In this document: one piece after another, positions 1-8,600 of the stretch
Layout of the letters: each line of letters starts with the position of its first letter
Numbering within the stretch: position 1 is the first letter of the stretch
NCBI RefSeq assembly: GCF_003056055.1
Contig: NZ_PYFP01000002.1
Span: forward strand, 992,001 to 1,056,000
From: Glaciimonas sp. PCH181
GTDB taxonomy: Bacteria > Pseudomonadota > Gammaproteobacteria > Burkholderiales > Burkholderiaceae_D
Length of the DNA stretch: 64,000 nucleotides
Direction: 5' to 3'
The notes under the pieces: generated by a model
Databases searched by the model: none
Told to the model about the DNA's origin: nothing
Seen by the model: only the letters and a program-made list of their open reading frames with translations
Position numbers and translations under genes: made by a program

Positions 1-602
1 GGGTCATTCGGCGAAGTTACGCCACCACTGGCCATAATCTTGATCTGCGTCGCGCCCATCGTCAGCTCCTCACGCGCCGCCCGCCGCACCGCATCCACGC
101 CGTCAACTACACGCGCAATTGAGCCACTACGGAACGAACAGGCGCACGGCTCAAACTGATCGCTGCGCGGACGGAAATCGCCATGACCACCCGTTTGCGA
201 TAGCGCCTTGCCTGCAGGAAATATGCGGGGCGACGCAATTAATGCCGTATCCGCCGCCTGCGCCAGCGCCCAATCTGCGCCACCGGCATCACGCACCGTG
301 GTGAACCCGCGCTGAAGCATTCCTTCGAGAATAGGCAGCGCCTTGATCAACGCCAAGGCATTTGGCATGTTTGCCATCAGCCCGAGATTCACATGCGATG
401 CCATCACATGGACGTGACAATCGATCAATCCCGGCATCACGGTCTGACCGTGAAGATCGATCACCGTATCATCCGTATCGGGCATTAATGCTGCCGCCAC
501 TTCAACGATGGTCCGATCCTTTATCCGGATGTTCATTCCCGCCAGCAACTGCCCTTGGTGCAGGTCCAAAACGGCAGCGTTCCTCAAAAAATATTTACCC
601 AT
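1..602 (-). CDS. Amidohydrolase family protein (partial, C-terminus beyond the window)
   Basis: The minus-strand frame starts with ATG at 602-600 and stays open to base 1, so about 200 N-terminal residues are present. It begins MGKYFLRNAAVLD and then shows the hallmarks of the imidazolonepropionase/COG1228 class of metal-dependent amidohydrolases: the metal-binding HVHV segment after MPGLIDC (about residues 60-66), TTVRDAGG (about 95), and IKIMASGG near the window edge, which carries the lysine that is usually carboxylated. Family knowledge says such enzymes hydrolyse cyclic amides or Xaa-Pro type bonds in the cytoplasm; the substrate cannot be read here. It is divergent from the LuxR-type regulator at 752, which may control it. 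The missing C-terminal half should hold the remaining His and Asp ligands. Confidence 0.85.
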   Translation of the reverse strand, partial: MGKYFLRNAAVLDLHQGQLLAGMNIRIKDRTIVEVAAALMPDTDDTVIDLHGQTVMPGLIDCHVHVMASHVNLGLMANMPNALALIKALPILEGMLQRGFTTVRDAGGADWALAQAADTALIASPRIFPAGKALSQTGGHGDFRPRSDQFEPCACSFRSGSIARVVDGVDAVRRAAREELTMGATQIKIMASGGVTSPND

Positions 603-628
603 AATTACCCTTACGCTTAATGTCTTAA

Positions 629-680
629 TACTATAAGTGTCGTATAATAATAAGTCCATATTTGCCGGACACTTAAGTGT
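629..680. promoter_or_regulatory. Candidate operator: palindrome plus related half-site between divergent genes
   Basis: A perfect 12-bp palindrome, ACACTTAAGTGT, lies at 669-680, and a related element with the same right half (ATAAGTGT) lies at 633-640, in the 149-bp gap between the divergent amidohydrolase (start 602) and the PAS-LuxR gene (start 752). Position and symmetry suggest a regulator-binding site, perhaps for the adjacent LuxR-type protein. Binding is inferred only. Confidence 0.4.
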
Positions 681-751
681 TCGGGCGTATTTTCGACTGG
701 GTTTTCGGTCAGGTTTTCGACCGAGTTTCGGCTCTATACCGGAGTATCAAA

Positions 752-1327
752 ATGCCAAAAAAAAGTCCCTCCCCCGATCACGAAATCGACTACAAAGCGG
801 CGTTTTATAACGCCCCGGTAGGGCAAGCGATTGGGCGTAATCGGATCATTGTTGATTGCAATCAATCGTTCGCGGAAATATTTGGCGTACTGCGCGAAGA
901 ATTGATTGGCAATTCATTCCAGTCACTTTATCCAACCCAAGTCGATTTTGATAAAACCGGCGATCGCATCGCGCCCTTCCTCGCGTCACATGGAAAATAC
1001 GCCGATGATCGCGTCATGAAACGCGCCAACGGCGAGCTGATCTGGGTCCACGTCAGCGGCTATACCTACACCAGAGATGACCCACATCGTGAGACTCTTT
1101 GGGCCTTTGCCGACCTGTCCAAACAAAGGGATGTCAACTCGGAAAATCGCGGTTCGATGACGCCACGTGAACGCGATATCGCCGCCTTGCTGATTGAAGG
1201 ACGCACCGGAAAAGAAATCGGCAAAGCCTTGGGCATCAGCCCCAGAACCGTCGATATCTATCGGACCCGGTTGCTACGCAAATATGATGTCAAAACAACT
1301 GTAGAACTTGTTAAGAAATTGCTCTGA
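752..1327 (+). CDS. PAS domain LuxR-type transcriptional regulator
   Basis: The protein has two parts. Residues about 10-125 form a PAS fold (FYNAPVGQAIG, NQSFAEIFG, ELIGNSFQSLYP, RANGELIWVHVSG), a small-molecule or redox sensing module. Residues about 130-191 are a LuxR/GerE helix-turn-helix with the typical LTPRE-like start MTPRERDIAALL, then GKEIGKALGISPRTV and a C-terminal recognition helix. The ATG at 752 is preferred because CCGGAG lies just upstream. A GTG at 677 would add 25 residues but starts inside the 669-680 palindrome and encodes an unusual Phe/Val/Arg-rich leader. This is the solo-regulator architecture common next to catabolic genes, so it probably controls the divergent amidohydrolase or itself. 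The ligand is unknown. Confidence 0.85.
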   Translation: MPKKSPSPDHEIDYKAAFYNAPVGQAIGRNRIIVDCNQSFAEIFGVLREELIGNSFQSLYPTQVDFDKTGDRIAPFLASHGKYADDRVMKRANGELIWVHVSGYTYTRDDPHRETLWAFADLSKQRDVNSENRGSMTPRERDIAALLIEGRTGKEIGKALGISPRTVDIYRTRLLRKYDVKTTVELVKKLL

Positions 1328-1645
1328 GCAAGACAATTCATCGACGACAATCAAGCAAAAATCAGAACAAAATTCACAATAGAATTCACAACTACAACGG
1401 CGTTACCAATGGCGAATCACCTGTCTGCGGAACGTCGTTTTGCATAATTTTCAAAAAGCCATCCTTGGTTTTTAGCATTCTCTTGCAGCCTCAATATTAA
1501 AACCACTTGCGTCAAACCAGAAAACGAAATGCAATCGAAAACGGCCTTCAGTTCAAAATAATGTGCTGTTTTGACTGGCGTTTTCGCTGCGCTTTGAATG
1601 TGATGATTACCTATACTTTCATCATAAACATTCAAGGATTTTCAA
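1328..1645. other. Intergenic region without recognised gene
   Basis: Between the LuxR-type gene and the aminotransferase there are about 320 bases of AT-rich DNA. No frame resembles a protein family. The aminotransferase promoter probably lies in its 3' half; AAGGA around 1633 serves as ribosome binding site for the ATG at 1646. Confidence 0.5.
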
Positions 1646-3035
1646 ATGGACACGCAACACCTTATCGACATGGATCGCGACCACTGGATACACCCGGTAG
1701 CCGCCTGGCGTAAGCAGCAACAGCAGGGAGCGCAGGGGGTGACGATCCTGCGGTCGGCCAAAGGCGCGTACCTGACCGACATCGACGGTCATACTCTGCT
1801 AGATGGATTTTCCGGGCTTTGGTGCGTCAATCTGGGATACGGTCACGAAAGTATCGTGCGTGCCGCCACCGAACAAATGCAGCGTCTGCCGTATGCCACC
1901 GGCTACTTTAACTATGGCTCCGAGCCTGCCATCGAACTTGCCGCCAAACTGGCACAACTCGCGCCCGGCGATCTGGATCATGTATTTTTTACGATGGGCG
2001 GTTCTGACGCCGTCGACACCACGGTGCGCTTGATTTCTTACTATTTCAATTCAATCGGCAAGCCGGAAAAGAAACAATGTATTTCGCTGCAACGCGGCTA
2101 TCACGGCTCCAGCGCCATCGGCTCCGGACTGACCGCATTGGCGGCTTTCCATCGCAACTTTGACGTGCCGCTGCCGACCCAGCACACCATCTCTTCGCCT
2201 TATCCTTATCGCAATCCAGTCGGCACTGACGCCGCCACCATCATTGCGGCATCGGTACAAGAATTACGCAACAAAGTAGCGGAAATCGGTGCCGATCGCG
2301 TCGCCGCTTTTTTTTTGCGAGCCGGTGCAAGGCTCCGGCGGCGTCATCGTGCCGCCCAAAGGCTGGCTGGCAGCGATGCGTCAAGCATGTACCGAGCTAG
2401 ACATACTGTTCGTCGCAGACGAAGTCATCACCGGCTTCGGACGCACCGGACCGCTCTTTGCATGCGAATCAGAAAACGTGACGCCTGACTTCATGACCGT
2501 CGCTAAAGGCCTGACCTCCGGCTACAGTCCGATGGGCGCGGTATTTGTCTCAGACAAAATTCATCGTGCAATAGCCGACGCGAACCCGACGGATATGTTA
2601 GTCGGTCACGGCTTCACCTATTCTGGTCATCCAGTCAGCGCCGCCGTCGGTCTTGCCGCGCTGCATCTGTATCAAAAAGGCGGAATGCTGGCGAACGGAC
2701 AAAAAGTCGGGGCCTATTTCGAACAGCGCTTGCAGGAATTATCCCGTCATCCGTTAGTCGGCGATGTGCGTAGCCGCGGCATGTTGGCGGCAGTTGAATT
2801 AACGACCGACAAAGCACGCAAAACCAAACCCGACAAAGCGTTAAAAATCGGCGAACGTCTGGGGCAAGCCGGGTATCGCAACCAACTCATTTTCCGCGCA
2901 TTTGCAGACGACATCATTGGCTTTGCCCCGCCGTTGTGTTGCACCAATTCTGATATCGATTTGCTGATGGAACGTTTCCAGAAATCGTTAGATGACATGC
3001 TAAGCATCGATGAAATTTGTCGTGCCGTTAGCTAA
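1646..3035 (+). pseudogene. Class III aminotransferase, frameshifted at a run of nine T
   Basis: Two overlapping frames together give one complete PLP-dependent class III (omega-amino acid type) transaminase of about 460 residues. The first frame covers the N-terminal part, including GFSGLWCVNLGYGH and the SDAVDTTVRL segment, and reads to about 2316. The second frame continues with FFCEPVQGSGGVIVPPKGW, then the cofactor motifs VADEVITGFGRTG and VAKGLTSGYSPMG, whose lysine binds PLP. The change of frame falls in a run of nine T at 2308-2316; eight T would restore AFFCEPVQG. All catalytic segments are otherwise intact. The gene is therefore newly broken, affected by a sequencing error, or rescued by slippage on the homopolymer. 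It lies upstream of another class III transaminase and probably fed the same amine or beta-alanine type pathway. Confidence 0.8.
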
Positions 3036-3161
3036 TTTCAAGCATTGCCAATGACGATTTTTTGCTCTCACTTCACGCTCTCAATCGAAGCGCACAGATA
3101 ACCTCCAGCGCTTCGAAGACGTTTAATTGTTGATAACCTTCCTACTAGAAAGACACTAGAT

Positions 3162-4463
3162 ATGAACGCCGATCCTATAACATCCAACGATCTTCTTACA
3201 CGTCGCACACAGAACGTCCCACGCGGCCTGCTTACCGCGCATCCCATTGTCATTTCACGCGGCGAAGGCGCGCATGTCTGGACCACCGACGGTCGCAAAT
3301 ATATCGATCTTGTCGCTGGCATCGGCGTCCTCAATGTCGGGCACAACCATCCGCGCGTCGTGGCCGCTGTCAAACGTCAGTTGGACTTGCTTTCTCATAC
3401 CTGTTTTCAAGTCGGCGCTTACGAGCCCTACATCGAACTAGCATCGCGCCTGAATACGCTGGTCGGTGGATCAGTGCCGCACAAAACCGTGTTCTTAACC
3501 ACCGGCGCAGAAGCCACAGAAAATGCCATCAAGATCGCACGCGGTTATACCAATCGCCCGGGCGTTATCGCTTTCCGTGGCGGCTTCCATGGTCGCACGT
3601 TAATGGGTATGTCGCTGACCGGGATGAGCGAGCCATACAAGCAAAATTTCGGCCCGTTCGCCCCCGACATTTATCACGTCCCGTTCCCAGATGCCTACCG
3701 TGGCGTCACGTCCGAGATCGCCCTAGCCGCATTGAAAGAAGTGTTCGCAACCAACATCGCCGCCAACCGTGTCGCAGCAATTATTATTGAGCCAGTGCAA
3801 GGCGACGGAGGATTTTTACCGGCCCCCGATGATTTCATGCAAGCGCTACGAAAAATTACCGAAGAGCACGGCATTCTGCTGATCGCTGACGAGATTCAAA
3901 CCGGATTCGGCCGCACCGGAAAAATGTTTGGATTCCAGCATTCTGGCATTACCCCGGATTTGGTGACACTGGCAAAAAGTCTGGCCGGTGGTTTGCCGTT
4001 GTCAGCGGTGACTGGCAAAGCCGACATCATGGATGGCCCAACGCCGGGCGGCCTCGGCGGCACGTATGGCGGCAACCCGCTATCTTGCGCAGCCGGTTTA
4101 GCGGTATTGGATATTTTTGAAGAAGAAAACCTGCTCGAACGCGGTCTTCAATTAGGTCAGCGCATGCTGAATGGCTTCAACAAATTACAAGAAAAATACC
4201 CGCAAATTGGCGAAGTACGCGGCTTAGGTGCCATGCTGGCAATCGAATTCGTAAAAGATGCCACATCCAAAGAACCCGACCCGGCCATGGCGCAACGCGT
4301 GATGGAACGCGCACGTGAAAACCGTGTTTTAGTCATCAAATGCGGCGTCCATCGCAACGTTGTTCGCAGCCTGATTCCGCTGGTGGCCGATGACGCAACA
4401 GTGGACGAAGCCATCCATGCACTGGATAAGGCCATCGGCGAAGCAATCGGCACGGCAAACTAA
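3162..4463 (+). CDS. gabT: 4-aminobutyrate aminotransferase-like class III transaminase
   Basis: A complete 433-residue class III transaminase. Visible motifs are LVAGIGVLNVGHNHP near residue 45, TTGAEATENAIKIARG near 110 (PLP phosphate and ring contacts), IIIEPVQGDGG near 207, LLIADEIQTGFGRTG near 238 and TLAKSLAGGLPLSAV near 270, where the lysine forms the Schiff base. Length and motif wording fit GabT (4-aminobutyrate to succinate semialdehyde, with 2-oxoglutarate as acceptor), although related omega-amino acid transaminases cannot be excluded. It follows the frameshifted transaminase by 126 bp and precedes a large FAD/Fe-S dehydrogenase on the same strand. The start is supported by alignment to the family; the upstream AGAAAG is only a weak ribosome binding site. 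Confidence 0.85.
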   Translation: MNADPITSNDLLTRRTQNVPRGLLTAHPIVISRGEGAHVWTTDGRKYIDLVAGIGVLNVGHNHPRVVAAVKRQLDLLSHTCFQVGAYEPYIELASRLNTLVGGSVPHKTVFLTTGAEATENAIKIARGYTNRPGVIAFRGGFHGRTLMGMSLTGMSEPYKQNFGPFAPDIYHVPFPDAYRGVTSEIALAALKEVFATNIAANRVAAIIIEPVQGDGGFLPAPDDFMQALRKITEEHGILLIADEIQTGFGRTGKMFGFQHSGITPDLVTLAKSLAGGLPLSAVTGKADIMDGPTPGGLGGTYGGNPLSCAAGLAVLDIFEEENLLERGLQLGQRMLNGFNKLQEKYPQIGEVRGLGAMLAIEFVKDATSKEPDPAMAQRVMERARENRVLVIKCGVHRNVVRSLIPLVADDATVDEAIHALDKAIGEAIGTAN

Positions 4464-4598
4464 AGCTGATCGTTTTTTGTAAGGGTGCAAAACCTGCACC
4501 CCGCCATCCAAAGATTGATCGGCAGTGGCAAAGAGACGGCAACAATCGTTGACAGTCTCAAGCCCTGCCGAACATCACTCAACACTTTATTCCACACT

Positions 4599-7502
4599 AT
4601 GACTTCGCCATCCGCTATCGATATTAATCGTCTACTGAAACTACAAGACCGACTAAAGCGTAGTACGACAGCGGAGGTGCGGTTTGATGCAGGAACGCGT
4701 GCCGTCTATGCGTCGGAGGCATCCAATTATCGCCAGATACCGATAGGCGTCGTCATCCCGCGTTCCATCGATGATTTTGTACAAACCGTTGCAGAATGCG
4801 CAGCCGCTGATCTGCCCATTCTGGCGCGAGGTGCAGGCACTTCGATGTGCGGTCAATCGGTGAATGCCGCCGTCATCATTGACCACTCAAAATACCTGAC
4901 CAACATTATTGACATTGATCCGATACGTCGCGTGGCGAAGGTTGAACCGGGCGTCATTTGCGATCAGCTAAATCACGCCGCCGCCAAACTCGGCCTGACA
5001 TTCGGTCCCGATCCCGCCTCCCACAGCCGCTGCACGATAGGCGGCATGATCGGCAACAATTCTTGTGGCGCGCATTCCGTCATGGCAGGAAAAACCGTCG
5101 AAAATATTGAACGGCTGGAAATTTTGACCTATGACGGCGAACGATTTTGGGTTGGTCCAACCGATGACGACACTTACGCTGAACATCTACAGGCAGGCGG
5201 ACGCCGGGCGCAGATTGTCGCAGCACTTAAAACGCTATCCGAAAAATATGCGGATGATATCCGCCAAGGATTTCCGCAAATTAAACGCCGTGTTTCCGGC
5301 TACAACCTCGATCAACTTCTTCCTGAAAACGGTTTTAACATTGCCAGAGCGCTGGTTGGCGTAGAAGGAAGTTGCGTTTCCGTCCTGCAGGCGGAAACTT
5401 TGCTAGTCAGCAATCCGGCGGCGCGGACGTTAGTCGTATTCGGTTTCTCCGACATCTATTTCGCCGCCGACGCCGTGCCCCAGTTATTACCCTTTAATCC
5501 AATTGCGATGGAGGGCCTCGATGAAGGCATTATCGGCGGCCTGCGCGATCGCGGATTGCGCCTGGCCGATATTGCCGAGCTGCCAAAAGGCCAGGCGTGG
5601 CTGATGGTGGAATTCGGCGGAACCTCCGTCGAAAATGCACAACAAGCAGCCGAAGCCGCTGCACAAATCGCCTCGCAACTACAGGGAGACGCAACCGCCC
5701 GCGTCGTCCTGGACAAAGCATTAATGCGCCGCATCTGGACTATCCGCGAAACCGGCGCATCGGCCACCTCGCTAGCGGATAATGCAGCTGATACCGATCC
5801 TGTTGTGGGCTGGGAAGATGCCGCCGTTGAGCCAGCGCTTTTAGGTGCATATCTACGCGAATTTTCAGCGTTAGTCGCCCGTTATGGCTACAAGACCAAT
5901 CTGTATGGCCATTTCGGCGACGGTTGCGTCCATTCCCGCATTACTTTCGATTTAAAGTCAGATCTGGGCGTGGCCATCTGGCGCAATTTTCTAGAAGAAG
6001 CGGCACACCTTGTCGTCAAATATGGCGGCTCGTTATCAGGCGAGCATGGCGATGGTCAGGCCAAAGGCGAGTTCTTAAATATCATGTATTCGCCCGCTGT
6101 AATGGCCGCTTTCGCAGACTTTAAAAACATCTGGGATCCAAAAAATAAAATGAATCCCGGCAAACTGATTCATGCGATGCCGGTCGATAGCAATTTGCGC
6201 CTCGGCCCGGACTACGAACGCCGCAATATTCTCACCGAATTTAACTACAACGGCGATGCAGTCACAGGATTCGCCCGCGCCACCGAACGCTGTATCGGCA
6301 TGGGAAAATGCCGCTCGCTCGAAGGCGGGACGATGTGCCCCAGCTTCAAAGCCACGCGTGAAGAAAAATACTCTACACGCGGTCGTGCCAGATTATTTTT
6401 TGAGCTGCTAAAAGGCGAAGTCATTCAAGACAGTTGGGACAGCAAAGACGTCAAGGATTCGCTAGACCTTTGCCTCAGTTGCAAAGGATGCAAAACCGAT
6501 TGCCCGACCAATGTGGATATTGCCCGCTATAAAGCAGAATTTCTTGCCCAACATTATAGGAACCGAAGACGGCCCGTGATGGACTTGATGATCGGTCGCA
6601 TTGGCGATTGGCTGCCGCGCGCGCAATCCTTCAGCGCGTTGATGAACCTGGCGATGTCTATACGTCCTCTGCGGTTGATCGCACAATATTCCGTTGGCCT
6701 CACATCGAACATCGTTTTTCCCAGAATCGCCCGTAAGAACTTTCGATCCGGCAAAACCGCCGTTCGACTTCAGCAAGATAACGGCGGGGACACACATGCA
6801 CGCTCCGTCCTCCTGTGGACCGATACATTCAATAGCGGTTTTACGCCCGCCGTGCTCGAAGCCGCCACAGCGGTGCTTGAACGTGCCGACTATAAAGTCC
6901 ACCTTCTCTCCAGGCAAATATGCTGCGGCCGCCCGTATTACGACGCTGGCATGCTGGATCGGGCACGCACCAATCTGCACGCGATCATCGCCCAGTTATC
7001 TCCCTATTTAGCGAAAAAAATCCCGGTGATCGTCCTGGAACCAAGCTGCCTGTCGGTGTTTAGAGATGAAATGGTCGCCATGCTTCCCGGCAATGACGAA
7101 GCAAAGCAACTCTCCACATCGGTGCAGACATTGGCAGAATTTTTGTTCATGCACGGCGTCGACATACCAAAGACAAAAAACCCGATTCGGGTGCATGGAC
7201 ATTGTCATCAAAAGGCTTGCGGCGGCATGACGGCAGAAAAGACGCTATTGGCGTCGGCCCAAACGGATGCATCGATTTTAGAGACCGGTTGTTGCGGCAT
7301 GGCAGGCGCTTATGGCTATCATGAAAAAACTGCCGCCGTCGCCCGACGTATAGGCGAACTCGAACTAAAACCACAGATCGACAGGTGCGCTGACGATACG
7401 CTGTTTATCGCAGACGGATTTAGTTGCCGTTCGCAGATAAAAAATCTCAGCAATAAAAAAGCCTACCATTTTGCGGAGTGGCTCAATGATGCGCAACGAT
7501 AA
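4599..7502 (+). CDS. FAD/Fe-S 2-hydroxyacid dehydrogenase (Dld/YdiJ-like fusion)
   Basis: About 967 residues joining three modules. The N-terminal FAD-binding PCMH domain shows GAGTSMCGQS and TIGGMIGNNSCGAHS. The FAD-oxidase C-terminal domain shows YGHFGDGCVHSRITFD and LSGEHGDGQAKGEF. The second half carries two iron-sulfur cysteine groups (CIGMGKC...GTMCPS, and CLSCKGCKTDCP) and two CCG-type motifs (QICCGRPYYDAG; HCHQKACGG with ETGCCGMAGAYG). Family knowledge: such fusions oxidise D-lactate, D-2-hydroxyglutarate or similar 2-hydroxyacids and pass electrons to the respiratory chain. The ATG at 4599 matches the family N-terminus. A GTG at 4485 would add 38 atypical residues and sits in a GGGTGCA/TGCACCC hairpin (4483-4501). 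The stop overlaps the start of the next gene, so they are probably co-translated. Confidence 0.85.
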   Translation: MTSPSAIDINRLLKLQDRLKRSTTAEVRFDAGTRAVYASEASNYRQIPIGVVIPRSIDDFVQTVAECAAADLPILARGAGTSMCGQSVNAAVIIDHSKYLTNIIDIDPIRRVAKVEPGVICDQLNHAAAKLGLTFGPDPASHSRCTIGGMIGNNSCGAHSVMAGKTVENIERLEILTYDGERFWVGPTDDDTYAEHLQAGGRRAQIVAALKTLSEKYADDIRQGFPQIKRRVSGYNLDQLLPENGFNIARALVGVEGSCVSVLQAETLLVSNPAARTLVVFGFSDIYFAADAVPQLLPFNPIAMEGLDEGIIGGLRDRGLRLADIAELPKGQAWLMVEFGGTSVENAQQAAEAAAQIASQLQGDATARVVLDKALMRRIWTIRETGASATSLADNAADTDPVVGWEDAAVEPALLGAYLREFSALVARYGYKTNLYGHFGDGCVHSRITFDLKSDLGVAIWRNFLEEAAHLVVKYGGSLSGEHGDGQAKGEFLNIMYSPAVMAAFADFKNIWDPKNKMNPGKLIHAMPVDSNLRLGPDYERRNILTEFNYNGDAVTGFARATERCIGMGKCRSLEGGTMCPSFKATREEKYSTRGRARLFFELLKGEVIQDSWDSKDVKDSLDLCLSCKGCKTDCPTNVDIARYKAEFLAQHYRNRRRPVMDLMIGRIGDWLPRAQSFSALMNLAMSIRPLRLIAQYSVGLTSNIVFPRIARKNFRSGKTAVRLQQDNGGDTHARSVLLWTDTFNSGFTPAVLEAATAVLERADYKVHLLSRQICCGRPYYDAGMLDRARTNLHAIIAQLSPYLAKKIPVIVLEPSCLSVFRDEMVAMLPGNDEAKQLSTSVQTLAEFLFMHGVDIPKTKNPIRVHGHCHQKACGGMTAEKTLLASAQTDASILETGCCGMAGAYGYHEKTAAVARRIGELELKPQIDRCADDTLFIADGFSCRSQIKNLSNKKAYHFAEWLNDAQR

Positions 7503-7992
7503 ATATGATGGTCCCGCGAACGATGCATTGGTCGAATTTTTGCCAATCTACAAATCGCTTCAGAACAGCATTCTGCGCTTTACGGAAGTCCTTGTCCTGC
7601 TAGTGGTTTCCGGCCCGGAAGCCATCACACTAGAAGAAATCGCACGCAGAACCCGCCGCCGCAAGAGCGATTTAAAAGAAGTAATCCAATCCCTTTTAGC
7701 GCACGGTCAAATTAAGCCGCATTGCTTGCATCCCGACAGTTGGGAACTGACCTGTCATCCAAGCGAAGTCACGCTAGAAAGCGTGTTGATGTGCGCGATT
7801 GCCTATCAAGACTTCGGCAAGTTTCGACCAGCATCACAATTGCATGGAGTTGACGCGCTTCTGGTATCGGCATTCATGTCGATTAGTCAGAGTATTCAGA
7901 GGACGTTGGGGCAGTTTTCTTTGGATCAAATACCTTCGACTGCGAAGAGTTCTTTGCCTTCGGCGGCTAAGACGCATCATTTTTCTATTTGA
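7486..7992 (+). CDS. Rrf2-like winged-helix protein without Fe-S cysteines
   Basis: About 168 residues overlapping the 3' end of the dehydrogenase by 17 bp; GGAG upstream supports the ATG pair at 7486/7489. The central part resembles a winged helix of the Rrf2/BadM kind: AITLEEIARRTRRRKSDLKEVIQSLLAHGQIKP is a plausible helix-turn-helix, and WELTCHPSEVTLESVLMCAI parallels the Rrf2 phrase where a Gly-Gly-Tyr wing leads into a P-E-x-I-T-L helix. The three clustered cysteines that bind Fe-S in IscR/NsrR are absent. The C-terminal tail is Ser/Thr-rich and low in complexity. Overlap with the dehydrogenase suggests a local redox or substrate regulator, but family assignment is by motif only. Confidence 0.55.
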   Translation: MMRNDKYDGPANDALVEFLPIYKSLQNSILRFTEVLVLLVVSGPEAITLEEIARRTRRRKSDLKEVIQSLLAHGQIKPHCLHPDSWELTCHPSEVTLESVLMCAIAYQDFGKFRPASQLHGVDALLVSAFMSISQSIQRTLGQFSLDQIPSTAKSSLPSAAKTHHFSI

Positions 7993-8069
7993 GTGCGGTT
8001 AAAAGAACGCTGTTCGACCTCAAATCACTTAGCAATATTTCTTTTTGGAAACATCGCGAATAGTAGTGC

Positions 8070-8555
8070 CTACACCCCATCCAACGCAGCCACCAACGCG
8101 GGAACCGCCTCAAAAAGATCGGCCGTAAGGCCATAATCGGCCACGCTAAATATCGGTGCTTCCGGGTCTTTGTTAATCGCCACGATTACTTTAGAATCTC
8201 GCATCCCTGCCAGATGCTGAATCGCGCCGGAGATGCCGACCGCTACATATAATTGCGGGGCGACGATCTTGCCGGTCTGTCCGACTTGATAATCGTTCGG
8301 CACGTAACCTGCATCGACTGCGGCACGGGATGCACCCAACGCTGCGCCGAGTTTGTCGGCTAGTGGCTCCAACACTTTTTTGTAGTTCTCGCCGCTGCCC
8401 AGACCGCGCCCGCCCGAGACGATGACGGCGGCTGAGGTCAGTTCAGGATGGTTGAGTGTCATCACATCGCGGCTGATAAACGCTGACATACCCTGATCGG
8501 CTGCGGCATCGATTTGCGCAATGCTAGCATTTCCAAACCGAGGGCGGCCAGCCAA
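8070..8555 (-). pseudogene. etfA: Electron transfer flavoprotein alpha subunit, 3' remnant
   Basis: The minus-strand frame encodes the C-terminal FAD domain of Etf[63 protein letters not shown] and a normal C-terminus after [21 protein letters not shown]. The N-terminal half (about 150 residues) is missing: going upstream the frame runs through unrelated residues to a TAG at 8586-8588, and the next gene ends at 8601. The only possible start is a TTG at 8555. No etfB lies nearby. This is a deletion or recombination scar, with the conserved FAD loop still intact. Confidence 0.85.
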
Positions 8556-8600
8556 CCGAATTGCCCGCCCTCCTCCAAAATCACACTATAAACCCCAACT

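Noticed and set aside
685..737. Irregular repeats of GTTTTCG in the LuxR leader
   Set aside because: Spacing is uneven and the stretch is short, so it is no more than low complexity.
4483..4501. GGGTGCA/TGCACCC hairpin behind gabT
   Set aside because: No T tract follows it on either strand, so a terminator is not supported; it was used only to judge the start of the next gene.
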